Assembly: GCA_003554945.1 (NCBI GenBank) | Contig: PWHN01000110.1 | Coordinates: forward strand, 1 to 61,596 | Length of the DNA stretch: 61,596 nt | Source of the DNA: a bacterium | GTDB lineage: Bacteria > T1Sed10-126 | Direction of reading: 5' to 3' | In this document: positions 54,777 to 61,596 of the stretch, in pieces | Layout: the number at the start of each line of letters is the position of its first letter | Position numbering within the stretch: the stretch's first letter is position 1 | The notes under the pieces: generated by a model | Told to the model about the DNA's origin: nothing | The model's input: only the letters and a program-made list of their open reading frames with translations | Database searches by the model: none | Translations under genes and position numbers: made by a program

Positions 54777-55008
54777 TTTACATTCTTATGCGCCCGGCCA
54801 GGTGCGCTTGAATTTACTGCCGTTTCTGGACCGTGGGTATGCCGAAAACTGGGAGCGTGTTAGAATTATTCACGGTCAGGGTGAAGGGATCATAAAGGGC
54901 CGTGTGCATGAGATTCTTGATGAGATCAGTTACATATCTGAATTTCGAAACGCCCGCCGCGACGAGGGCGGTGCAGGAGCGACCATAGCCATTTACGGGA
55001 GGCACTAA
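54751..55008 (+). CDS. Stand-alone Smr domain protein
   Basis: 85 residues, essentially one Smr (MutS2 C-terminal) domain: EIDLHSYAPGQVRLNLLPFL, then VRIIHGQGEGIIKGRVHEIL with the HGxGxG motif. Smr domains nick branched DNA or cleave RNA; the isolated form is less well understood. Start ATG 54751 follows AGGTGGAAC at good spacing; earlier in-frame starts (54685, 54730) fall in the mpg gene. It overlaps mpg by 26 bases and ends one base before the FtsA-like gene. Confidence 0.85.
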   Translation: MDCVDAEIDLHSYAPGQVRLNLLPFLDRGYAENWERVRIIHGQGEGIIKGRVHEILDEISYISEFRNARRDEGGAGATIAIYGRH

Positions 55009-55009
55009 T

Positions 55010-56782
55010 ATGGACGAGTTGCTGGCACTGGATGTCGGAACAGGGACTGTAATTGGTATTTTAGGCCGAAAGACGGAGGGCAGATTAAAAATTCTCGCCC
55101 GCGAAAGTCTCAGTTATCCTCAGCGTGCTATTGAAGAGGGTCGGGTTGTGGATATGAAAGCAGCGGCTCAAACCGTTCGTCAGGTCGTGCATCGTCTGCA
55201 GGAAGAGTCACGCTCAACCACAAACGTCGCTCACTTTGCTGTCCCGGGGCGAGGGCTTGAAATAGAAGAAGTGGAGGCCGAACTTGAGCTTGAAGAAGCG
55301 CGCGAGATTACAAGTCGTGACATTGAAAAATTATTTACCGGTCGTGAGCAGAAGAAAATCTCCGGGTCAATAATTGACGAGACAGTGCTGGATCGTTTTG
55401 TTGACGGTGAACCCGTCATCAGATTTGAGGGCCAGTATGGCTCCCGTCTGGAGGCGCGCTGGTTAATTATTACCCTCCGTTCGGAGGAAGTAGAAAACAA
55501 GAAAAAAGTTATTGAAGCGAGCGACCTGGTAGCGGGACAACTGGTCCTTGAGCCTAAAGCAGCTGTTAGTGCCGCTTTTCCCGATGATGAGTTTAAACCG
55601 CGCCTCGGTTTAATTGACTTTGGGGCCGGCACTATCGATGCAGCAATAATTGAGGATGGACAGGTGCGTGATTTCTGCACGGCCCTGGGCAGTGGCGACC
55701 GGCTCACCCGGGAACTGGAGAACAGGTTGCTGGTTGATTTTGGTGAAGCTGAGCGTGTCAAACAAAAGTTGTCTTTTGAAGACGAAGTTATCTATAATGA
55801 TATCGCCGGGTCTGAAAAAACAGCCAGTCGCTCCGATCTTGTTAACTGGCTGAATCCTCTGCTGCGTGAAGAGATTGCTCCCTTAAAAAAGTGGTTTGCC
55901 AAACGAAAACCACGTGTGGTGTTTCTGGCCGGCGGGGGTTCGCATTACCCTAATCTTGCTCGATTGGTTGCTCGGACGTTAGATGTCCAGGAACAAAACG
56001 TTGTTAACCGTCCACCTATTTTAAAATCATGGGTTGAAGATCCGAAACAACTGGTTGGGTCTCCTGCTGACTACACGGCTTATGGCATATTGTTAATGGC
56101 CGCCCAGGATCGGGGACGTTACAGCTTAAATTTGACTGTTAACGGTGAGTCGATCAAACGTCTCGCGCCGCCGGGAGAACTTAAGGCAGGCGACCTCGCC
56201 GGGGAAATGGGTTATACTACACGCTCGCCCCATCCGGATTCAGCAATTATGTTTTCTCTTGACGGGGAGTGGATTACGGAAAAAATTGATGCTCGTCTTA
56301 AACCCCTGGTTAAAATAAACGGGGAAGAGGTTAGTTACGAGACTCCACTGCGAAGCGGAGATGAAGTAGAAATACATCCCCCGGATGAGCCTCAACCGAT
56401 ACGGGTTCGTGCAAAAAAATATCTTCCCTCGGAGCAGTTAAAAGTTTTTTGGAGGGACGCGGTCTATGAGTTGCCGCCGCTTCTTGTCTCGGATACTAAC
56501 GACAAACTTGACCCTGAAACTTTGCTTGAAGACGGACGGGAATACGAACGGAAACTTGACTATTCTCGCGGCGAAATTCGGCGTGAACTTGAGCGCCGCG
56601 GCTGTGAACTCCCTGATGACCTGCTCTGGAAGTTTCGTGGTGAATATACTCGCAGGGGTCGTTTTGCAGTTGGTGAGCGTCTTGAACTTGAAGCCGCTGT
56701 CAATCCCTCACTAAAGGGACTTGGCAGTCTCAGCTCTCTTCCCCCTGAACCATCCAAACCGATTAACCAACCGCTGGATTAA
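55010..56782 (+). CDS. FtsA/PilM-like actin-fold ATPase with long C-terminal extension
   Basis: 590 residues. The actin-like core has phosphate-1 LLALDVGTGTVIGILG, phosphate-2 RLGLIDFGAGTIDAAI (about residue 200) and adenosine motif VVFLAGGGSHYPNLARL (about 305). Residues about 370-590 are an extra part with beta-rich repeats (NLTVNGESIKRLAPPGE and VKINGEEVSYETPLRSGDEVEI, which look like two beta-grasp modules). No C-terminal amphipathic anchor of FtsA is obvious. It may recruit an envelope complex rather than act in Z-ring assembly; ftsZ and pil genes are not in the window. Start ATG 55010. Confidence 0.8.
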   Translation: MDELLALDVGTGTVIGILGRKTEGRLKILARESLSYPQRAIEEGRVVDMKAAAQTVRQVVHRLQEESRSTTNVAHFAVPGRGLEIEEVEAELELEEAREITSRDIEKLFTGREQKKISGSIIDETVLDRFVDGEPVIRFEGQYGSRLEARWLIITLRSEEVENKKKVIEASDLVAGQLVLEPKAAVSAAFPDDEFKPRLGLIDFGAGTIDAAIIEDGQVRDFCTALGSGDRLTRELENRLLVDFGEAERVKQKLSFEDEVIYNDIAGSEKTASRSDLVNWLNPLLREEIAPLKKWFAKRKPRVVFLAGGGSHYPNLARLVARTLDVQEQNVVNRPPILKSWVEDPKQLVGSPADYTAYGILLMAAQDRGRYSLNLTVNGESIKRLAPPGELKAGDLAGEMGYTTRSPHPDSAIMFSLDGEWITEKIDARLKPLVKINGEEVSYETPLRSGDEVEIHPPDEPQPIRVRAKKYLPSEQLKVFWRDAVYELPPLLVSDTNDKLDPETLLEDGREYERKLDYSRGEIRRELERRGCELPDDLLWKFRGEYTRRGRFAVGERLELEAAVNPSLKGLGSLSSLPPEPSKPINQPLD

Positions 56783-56875
56783 TTTTTGTTTAACTTCCGG
56801 TTCCTGTTATTTAAACGCCGTGGTCCAGTTTGAATCTGAGGTCAACATGGCACCGGAACCGATAAACAGTTACCA

Positions 56876-56903
56876 TTGTTTATTGATGGTTCTTTGATAT
56901 AAT
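56876..56903 (+). promoter_or_regulatory. Promoter of the rimP-nusA-infB run
   Basis: TTGTTT (56876-56881) and TATAAT (56898-56903) are 16 bases apart, and TGA just before the -10 makes it an extended -10 promoter. It lies 56 bases before rimP. An imperfect inverted repeat (CGGTTCC/GGAACCG) is found upstream at about 56797-56862. Confidence 0.75.
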
Positions 56904-56958
56904 CTTTCATTTCGAGATAAAGGCTTTCTTTCCCTGGCGGGGATGTGGAGGATTCATT

Positions 56959-57456
56959 GTGAATGAGAATATTTCAAATCGCGAACAGAAGCTTTTCGAT
57001 AATTTACGACCGGTTGTTGAACCGTTTGCGGTTGAGCTGATTGACGTAGAAATAAAACCCCACGGTGAGCGGCCGATAATTAGGTTGGTTGTTGATACTG
57101 ACGAAGGAATAGATCTGTCGAAATGTGAAGAGATAAGTGATTATGTCTCTCCTTTGATTGATCTTGAAATACCGGATTTTGGTGTTTCATACGATCTGGA
57201 GATATCGTCGCCGGGTCTTGAACGAACGCTTCGTCGGCCTGAGGAGCTGGACCGGTTCGCCGGTCGCGAAGTGTTTGTTAATTGTTATGCTCCACACGAG
57301 GGAAGCAAGGAGTGGCAGGGAGAGTTGATTGGTTACAGTGCGGACGGAGTATTGCTTGAAGTTGATGATAAAAAGCTGGAGATACCTTATGATATTGTGG
57401 CGAGCGTAAAACTATACTTTGATGCTGATGAAGCCTTGAAAAGGCAGGAGGAATAG
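56959..57456 (+). CDS. rimP: Ribosome maturation factor RimP
   Basis: Needed for maturation of the 30S subunit. 165 residues: N-terminal alpha/beta domain with VEPFAVELIDVEIKP and RPIIRLVVDTDEGIDLSKCEEIS, then YDLEISSPGLERTLRRPEEL, which is the family hallmark, and a C-terminal SH3-like domain. The start is GTG 56959 after GTGGAGGATT. It precedes nusA by six bases in the usual order. Confidence 0.95.
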   Translation: MNENISNREQKLFDNLRPVVEPFAVELIDVEIKPHGERPIIRLVVDTDEGIDLSKCEEISDYVSPLIDLEIPDFGVSYDLEISSPGLERTLRRPEELDRFAGREVFVNCYAPHEGSKEWQGELIGYSADGVLLEVDDKKLEIPYDIVASVKLYFDADEALKRQEE

Positions 57457-57462
57457 AAAATT

Positions 57463-58953
57463 ATGGAAGATACGTTCCTGGAAGCAATCCGGGAGATTCA
57501 GGAAGAGAAAGAGCTTGACGAGCAGGTAGTTATCAAAGCGCTTGAATCTGCTCTGGTAAAAGCTTTTCGACGTGAACACAATATACCTGAAGAATACGGA
57601 ATTGAAATAAATGTTGATCTGGCGGAAAACGAATTGGACGCTCTTGTTGAAAAAGAGGTTGTCCGCAAGCCGTTTAACGAGGCCTGCCAGGTTGACCTTG
57701 AAACTGCCGAAAAATATCACGACAGTGTGAAGTTCGGTGAACGGGTAGATATCCCGCTTGAAACTATGTCCCTGAGTCGTTCCGGACTTCGTATGGTTAA
57801 AGATCTTTTTAATGAAAATATTGCCCGTGGTGAACAGGAACAGCAGTATGAAAAATATCGTGATAGAAACTTGACCCTTGTAAATGGTGTTGTTCAGCGT
57901 TTTCATGAGAAGACCGTCTACGTTCGTCTCGACGATAAAGTGGAAGCTATTTTACCTTATCGCGAGCAGCTTGACGCTGATGATTATCGAGCTGGTAACC
58001 GAATGAAATTTCTTATCGTGAAAGTTAGCCTGACCAGTCGTGGACTTCTTGTGGTTGTCTCGCGAACCCATCCGGCTCTAATTGAAAGGCTTTTCGAGCT
58101 TCATATACCGGAAATTCACGATGGCCTGGTGGAAGTGGAGGACGTCGCTCGCGAGGCCGGTCGCCGCTCCAAGGTGGCCGTTCGGGCGGAAGATCCGACC
58201 CTTGACCCCATCGGTACCTGTGTTGGCCCCCAGGGGTCCCGTATTCAATCAATAGTTAACGAAGCGAGCGGTGAAAAAATTGATATTATTCCGTATGATC
58301 GCGACGTTAGTCAGTTTATTATTAATTCCTTAAGTCCGGCCCAGGTAACGAGGGTGAATTTACTTGAAGATGAAAACGTTGCCCAGGTGGTCGTTCCCAA
58401 AGACCAGCTCTCGCTGGCGATAGGTAAAGGCGGTCAGAATGCTCGATTGACCGCAAAACTCTCTGGCTGGTCTATTGATATCTACAGTGAACAGGAATTT
58501 GCTTCTTTACAAAGCGATGAGGCCCTGGAGGTTGCTGCTTCTATTTTTAAAGATTCTGCTATTGAAGAGGAAGCAGACTTTTTTGAAGAGTTAGAAGGTG
58601 TTGGTTCGGGGCTTGCCAGCAGCATGCAAGAGGCCGGCCTGAACGACCCCGCCGATCTGATTGAAGCAGGTGTTGAAGGGCTGCAGGAGGTAGAAGGTAT
58701 CGGCGCTAAAAAAGCTGAAAAGATATACGAGCAGGCGCGTGAATATGTGCAGTCTGTTGCCACACAGGAACCCTCTGTTGAGGAGAGCGAAGAGGAAACC
58801 GCCGAGCGAATTAAAGAATCGATATTTGGCCCGGATGGTGACGATGAAACTGAAGAAGAAAATATTATAGACGAAGATAATCTGGAAAAAGTTGAGACTG
58901 ATTTGAACGAGGAGGACGTAACAGTCCGTTCCCCCTTCAGAGAAGTGGATTAA
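57463..58953 (+). CDS. nusA: Transcription termination/antitermination factor NusA with C-terminal helix-hairpin-helix and acidic tail
   Basis: RNA polymerase-binding elongation factor. 496 residues: N-domain (about 1-125), S1 domain (about 130-205), two KH domains (about 225-345; PIGTCVGPQGSRIQSIVNE and LSLAIGKGGQNARLTAKLSG). It then has a helix-hairpin-helix-like part (about 390-430, LQEVEGIGAKKAEKIYEQ) and an acidic tail of about 50 residues. Firmicute NusA usually stops after KH2, so the C-terminal part is more like that of Gram-negative forms. GAGGAATAG precedes ATG 57463. Confidence 0.95.
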   Translation: MEDTFLEAIREIQEEKELDEQVVIKALESALVKAFRREHNIPEEYGIEINVDLAENELDALVEKEVVRKPFNEACQVDLETAEKYHDSVKFGERVDIPLETMSLSRSGLRMVKDLFNENIARGEQEQQYEKYRDRNLTLVNGVVQRFHEKTVYVRLDDKVEAILPYREQLDADDYRAGNRMKFLIVKVSLTSRGLLVVVSRTHPALIERLFELHIPEIHDGLVEVEDVAREAGRRSKVAVRAEDPTLDPIGTCVGPQGSRIQSIVNEASGEKIDIIPYDRDVSQFIINSLSPAQVTRVNLLEDENVAQVVVPKDQLSLAIGKGGQNARLTAKLSGWSIDIYSEQEFASLQSDEALEVAASIFKDSAIEEEADFFEELEGVGSGLASSMQEAGLNDPADLIEAGVEGLQEVEGIGAKKAEKIYEQAREYVQSVATQEPSVEESEEETAERIKESIFGPDGDDETEEENIIDEDNLEKVETDLNEEDVTVRSPFREVD

Positions 58954-58979
58954 TGTTTTCACATAAATAAAATTACTGC

Positions 58980-59098
58980 GCATTGTAACTACTCACCTTA
59001 TATTTCCCCCCTTGAGGGGGAAAAAACAAAGGGGGGACTGACCCTTTCCTTGGGCCGTTTTACGGTCCCCCCAGGGGAGAGATGAGTAGTTACTGTGT
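58980..59098 (+). repeat. Inverted-repeat element inside the nusA-infB gap
   Basis: GTAACTACTCACC (58985-58997) and GATGAGTAGTTAC (59081-59093) form a terminal inverted repeat with one mismatch. Inside are a CCCCCCTTGAGGGGG-type hairpin and TCCCCCCAGGGGAGA, as in the element at 45262-45390. It replaces the space where ylxR and ylxQ lie in many bacteria and would be part of the transcript. Confidence 0.8.
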
Positions 59099-59122
59099 AT
59101 TAAATAAGAGGAGAGGTTTATC

Positions 59123-61144
59123 ATGAGGGTTTATGAACTTGCCAATGAATTAGGGATGGAGAACAAAGAGTTGCTAAAACTTCTCGAAGAGGAGTTTGAC
59201 CTGGAAATAGGCAGTCACATGAGTGGCGTTGATGAAGATGTCGCGGATATGGTAAAAGAACTTTTGGAAGAAGAAACGGGCGAAAAGGAAGAAATAGAAG
59301 AAAAAACGTCTGAAGAAAAAAAAGACCCTGTCTCTGAAGAATCCTCGCCGCTCGCAGAGTCGCCGGCCCCGGAGAAAGAAATAATTGAAGTTCGCGGCCA
59401 GATAACTACTGAAGAACTGGCTGAAAAACTGGGAATTCAGCCCAATCAAGCTATAAAAGAGTTAATTCAGCTTGGGGAGATGGCCACTATTAACCAGGTC
59501 CTCAATCCCGAAGCGGTAGAACTTCTGGCAGAAGAACACGGTGCCGAGGTTATATTTGAAGAGGAGGAAGAAGAGGGGGCGACGCTGGCCGAGGGGAGGA
59601 TTCAGCTGGACGAGGACGTGCCGGAGGATGAACTTGAACCGCGCCCCCCGGTTATCACCGTCATGGGTCACGTTGACCATGGCAAGACCCAGCTCCTGGA
59701 TACGATTCGGCAGACGGACGTCGTTGCCGGTGAATCAGGAGGAATTACTCAGGAAATCGGCGCTTCAGAAGTTAAAACTGAAGAGGGCGAGTTTGTTTTT
59801 ATCGATACCCCCGGCCACGAGGCTTTTACAGCGATGCGAGCGCGCGGCGCTCAGGTTACTGACCTGGTTATTCTTGTCGTTGCCGCGGACGACGGGGTTA
59901 TGCCTCAGACCGTTGAATCAATAAATCACGCCCGTTCTGCCGGTGTTCCCATTATCGTCGCTATTAATAAGATGGACCTTCCTGATTCTGACGTTCAGCG
60001 TGTCTACCAGCAACTTTCTGAACAGGAACTTATCCCCGAGGAATGGGGCGGGGACACCATCTGTGTTGAGGTATCTGCTCTTGAAGCCGAAGGTATTGAT
60101 GAACTGCTTGAAATGATCTCTCTTCAGGCAGAAATGATGGACTTGAAAGCCAGCCCGGACCGCTCTACTAAAGGAACCATTATCGAGGCGGAAAAGAAAA
60201 AGGGGATGGGAGTTACAGCTACGGTGATCGTCCAGCAGGGCACCCTGGAAAAAGGAGTGCCGTTCGTTGCCGGAGCGACCTCTGGAAAAGTTAAGGCGCT
60301 TATAAACAGTTATGGTGACCGGGTGGATGAAGTTAAACCCGGTAGACCGGTGGAGGTGCTCGGTTTTGACGACCTGGCTTCTCCGGGCGACTTCTTTGAA
60401 GTTATGGAAGATCTTTCGGAAGCCCGAGAAATTGCCGAACAACGGCAGGATGAGATAAAGGATGCCCAGGTTCAGGACCAGGGCCGTGTTACGCTTGATC
60501 AGCTTCAGGAGTTTATTGATAAGGGCAAAATCCAGAACTTCAATATAGTGGTTAAAGCAGACACCCAGGGTGGTGTTGAGGTTTTACGCGACTCTTTTGA
60601 GAGTATCGAAGCTGACGAAGTTGAAGTAAACGTCATCCACGGTGGGGTCGGCGGAATTAACGAATCGGATGTCAGGCTCGCTACCGCCGCTGAAGGTATG
60701 ATTGTAGGTTTTAATGTTCGGCCCGACAGCCGAGCCCGTCGCCTGGCTAACGAAACGGGAGTTGAAATTAATACCTATAGAGTTATTTACGAGGCAATAG
60801 AAGATATCAAGGATGCTATGGCCGGTATGCTCGAACCGGAGGAGGAAGAAGAGGTTATAGGTGTCGCTGAAGTTAGAGAGGTTTTTTCTATTTCCGGTGT
60901 CGGAACCGTTGCCGGCTGTTACGTCCGGGAAGGCGAGGTTCAACGCAGTGCCGCCTGCCGGCTGGTTCGTGACGGAGCAGTTGTTTTTGACGGTCCCATA
61001 ATTTCGCTGAAACGCTTTAAAGAAGACGTCTCCGACGTGGCCGAAGGTTATGAGTGTGGTATCCGGTTGGAGAAGTTCAATGATATAAAAGAAGGCGACC
61101 TGTTAGAAATTTACCAGGTTCGCGAGGTAACCCCCGAACTTTAG
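59123..61144 (+). CDS. infB: Translation initiation factor IF-2
   Basis: GTPase that places initiator tRNA on the 30S subunit. 673 residues: IF2-N module at the start ([20 protein letters not shown]), acidic linker, second IF2-N-like module (about 90-150), G domain from about residue 175 ([20 protein letters not shown]), and domains II, III and IV. The N-terminal linker is short compared with proteobacterial IF2. GAGGAGAGG precedes ATG 59123. Its stop overlaps the ylxP start. Confidence 0.97.
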   Translation: MRVYELANELGMENKELLKLLEEEFDLEIGSHMSGVDEDVADMVKELLEEETGEKEEIEEKTSEEKKDPVSEESSPLAESPAPEKEIIEVRGQITTEELAEKLGIQPNQAIKELIQLGEMATINQVLNPEAVELLAEEHGAEVIFEEEEEEGATLAEGRIQLDEDVPEDELEPRPPVITVMGHVDHGKTQLLDTIRQTDVVAGESGGITQEIGASEVKTEEGEFVFIDTPGHEAFTAMRARGAQVTDLVILVVAADDGVMPQTVESINHARSAGVPIIVAINKMDLPDSDVQRVYQQLSEQELIPEEWGGDTICVEVSALEAEGIDELLEMISLQAEMMDLKASPDRSTKGTIIEAEKKKGMGVTATVIVQQGTLEKGVPFVAGATSGKVKALINSYGDRVDEVKPGRPVEVLGFDDLASPGDFFEVMEDLSEAREIAEQRQDEIKDAQVQDQGRVTLDQLQEFIDKGKIQNFNIVVKADTQGGVEVLRDSFESIEADEVEVNVIHGGVGGINESDVRLATAAEGMIVGFNVRPDSRARRLANETGVEINTYRVIYEAIEDIKDAMAGMLEPEEEEEVIGVAEVREVFSISGVGTVAGCYVREGEVQRSAACRLVRDGAVVFDGPIISLKRFKEDVSDVAEGYECGIRLEKFNDIKEGDLLEIYQVREVTPEL

Positions 61145-61431
61145 TGGAAGGCTACCGGTATTACGCTGAAATACAGCTTTACTGTCCTGCCAGTTTTTCA
61201 CTTAAAGATAAACGGCGCCTGATTCACGGACTTATAACCAGGTTCAGACAGCAGTATAACCTTGCCGTCGCTGAAGTGAGTGACCAGGACCACCATCGAT
61301 TGGTAACTCTTTCCCTGGCTTCCGTCAGTTCTTCCATTAATCAGCTGCAGGGGCTTAAAGAACGACTTCTAAATGAATTCGATGATGTTGATGGCGTCCA
61401 AATGCGTGAGTATAATGAAAAAATTTTGTGA
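61144..61431 (+). CDS. ylxP: YlxP/DUF503 family protein
   Basis: 95-residue ferredoxin-like protein commonly encoded between infB and rbfA. It shows the family pattern: CPASFSLKDKRRLIHGLITR (the .SLK.KR..v..l..r stretch) and NLAVAEVSDQDHHRLVTLSL. The role is unknown, presumably linked to ribosome or translation factors by context. The GTG start at 61144 overlaps the infB stop. rbfA, the expected next gene, is not seen within the remaining 165 bases. Confidence 0.9.
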   Translation: MEGYRYYAEIQLYCPASFSLKDKRRLIHGLITRFRQQYNLAVAEVSDQDHHRLVTLSLASVSSSINQLQGLKERLLNEFDDVDGVQMREYNEKIL

Positions 61432-61468
61432 TTGTCAGGAGAACTAAAGTTTAGCGTTTTGCAAGCAA

Positions 61469-61596
61469 GATAGTCCATATCTTATTTTCTCATTCTCATC
61501 CCGCCTCCAGCGGGACTCCGAGGTATGTATTCTTCAAAACAGGCCCCTCCAGGGCCTTGAAGAATACATAAATCCGAAAATAAGACATGACCTATC
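61469..61596 (+). repeat. Nested palindromic element at the right edge
   Basis: Outer inverted repeat: GATAGTCCATATCTTATTTTC (two parts: GATAG and CTTATTTTC at 61469-61489) with GAAAATAAG...CTATC at 61576-61596. Inner perfect 14-bp repeat: TATGTATTCTTCAA (61524-61537) with TTGAAGAATACATA (61557-61570). It also holds CCCGC...GCGGG (about 61500-61514). It occupies the whole 3' end after ylxP; the window stops at its right arm. Confidence 0.75.

Overview
The window reads as a gene-dense bacterial chromosome segment of about 48% GC (estimated by eye), with no rRNA, phage or transposase genes. Proteins are strongly acidic (Glu/Asp-rich tails and linkers throughout), which suggests a halophile or salt-adapted lineage. 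A diderm envelope is likely: there is a candidate outer-membrane beta-barrel (12691-13476) and an OmpA-type lipoprotein (20528-21646). Gene order mixes arrangements known from Firmicutes (phoH-pgpH-ybeY, recO-glyQS, rimP-nusA-infB-ylxP) and from Deltaproteobacteria (ilvN-ilvC-psd-pssA-leuA-leuB-asd). A diderm halophilic Firmicute of the Halanaerobiales type is a reasonable guess, but the sequence alone does not settle it.

Layout. 1-7661: tail of hisS, then a tightly overlapping operon aspS-phoH-pgpH-ybeY-CBS/CorC protein-recO. 8013-16460: glyQ-glyS-mgtE-like, a beta-barrel protein and ppdK, ending in a strong terminator. 16615-18735 (minus): a bifunctional class A penicillin-binding protein. 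19046-22744: an envelope group of two lipoproteins, a secreted TPR protein and an unrecognised tail-anchored protein, followed by uvrB and nadC. 26101-27140: a thiamine-binding-like protein, a FliG-C-like protein and, convergent with it, a 57-residue bacterial histone-fold gene that is easily overlooked because of its size. 27498-31841: an ACT-domain protein, then a minus-strand pair of an AI-2E/PerM-like permease and a long helical membrane-anchored protein, flanked on both sides by related repeats. 32663-37987: cheR and a type IIA topoisomerase pair. 38238-45260: branched-chain amino acid and phospholipid genes with asd. 45411-53644: a Nudix protein, two orphan sensor kinases, tRNA-Leu(GAG), an Lrp-like regulator, a radical SAM protein that appears to start at CTG, and a glycosyltransferase-like protein. 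53831-56782: HIT, Mpg glycosylase, stand-alone Smr and an FtsA/PilM-like ATPase. 56959-61431: rimP-nusA-infB-ylxP, without ylxR/ylxQ.

The intergenic spaces are unusually rich in palindromic repeats. One recurring module is a C/T-rich nested hairpin next to a GGATT-stem-AATGACG hairpin. Others are larger inverted-repeat elements that contain such hairpins, including one between nusA and infB and one at the right edge. At 31986-32214 a 219-bp palindrome-rich insert interrupts a repeat whose uninterrupted copy lies at 27966-28143, with a 5-bp duplication (GCTAA) at the junctions.

The most noteworthy gene is the histone-fold protein at 26967-27140. It has a strong ribosome binding site, its own likely terminator and the conserved GRKTV...EDL end of histone folds.
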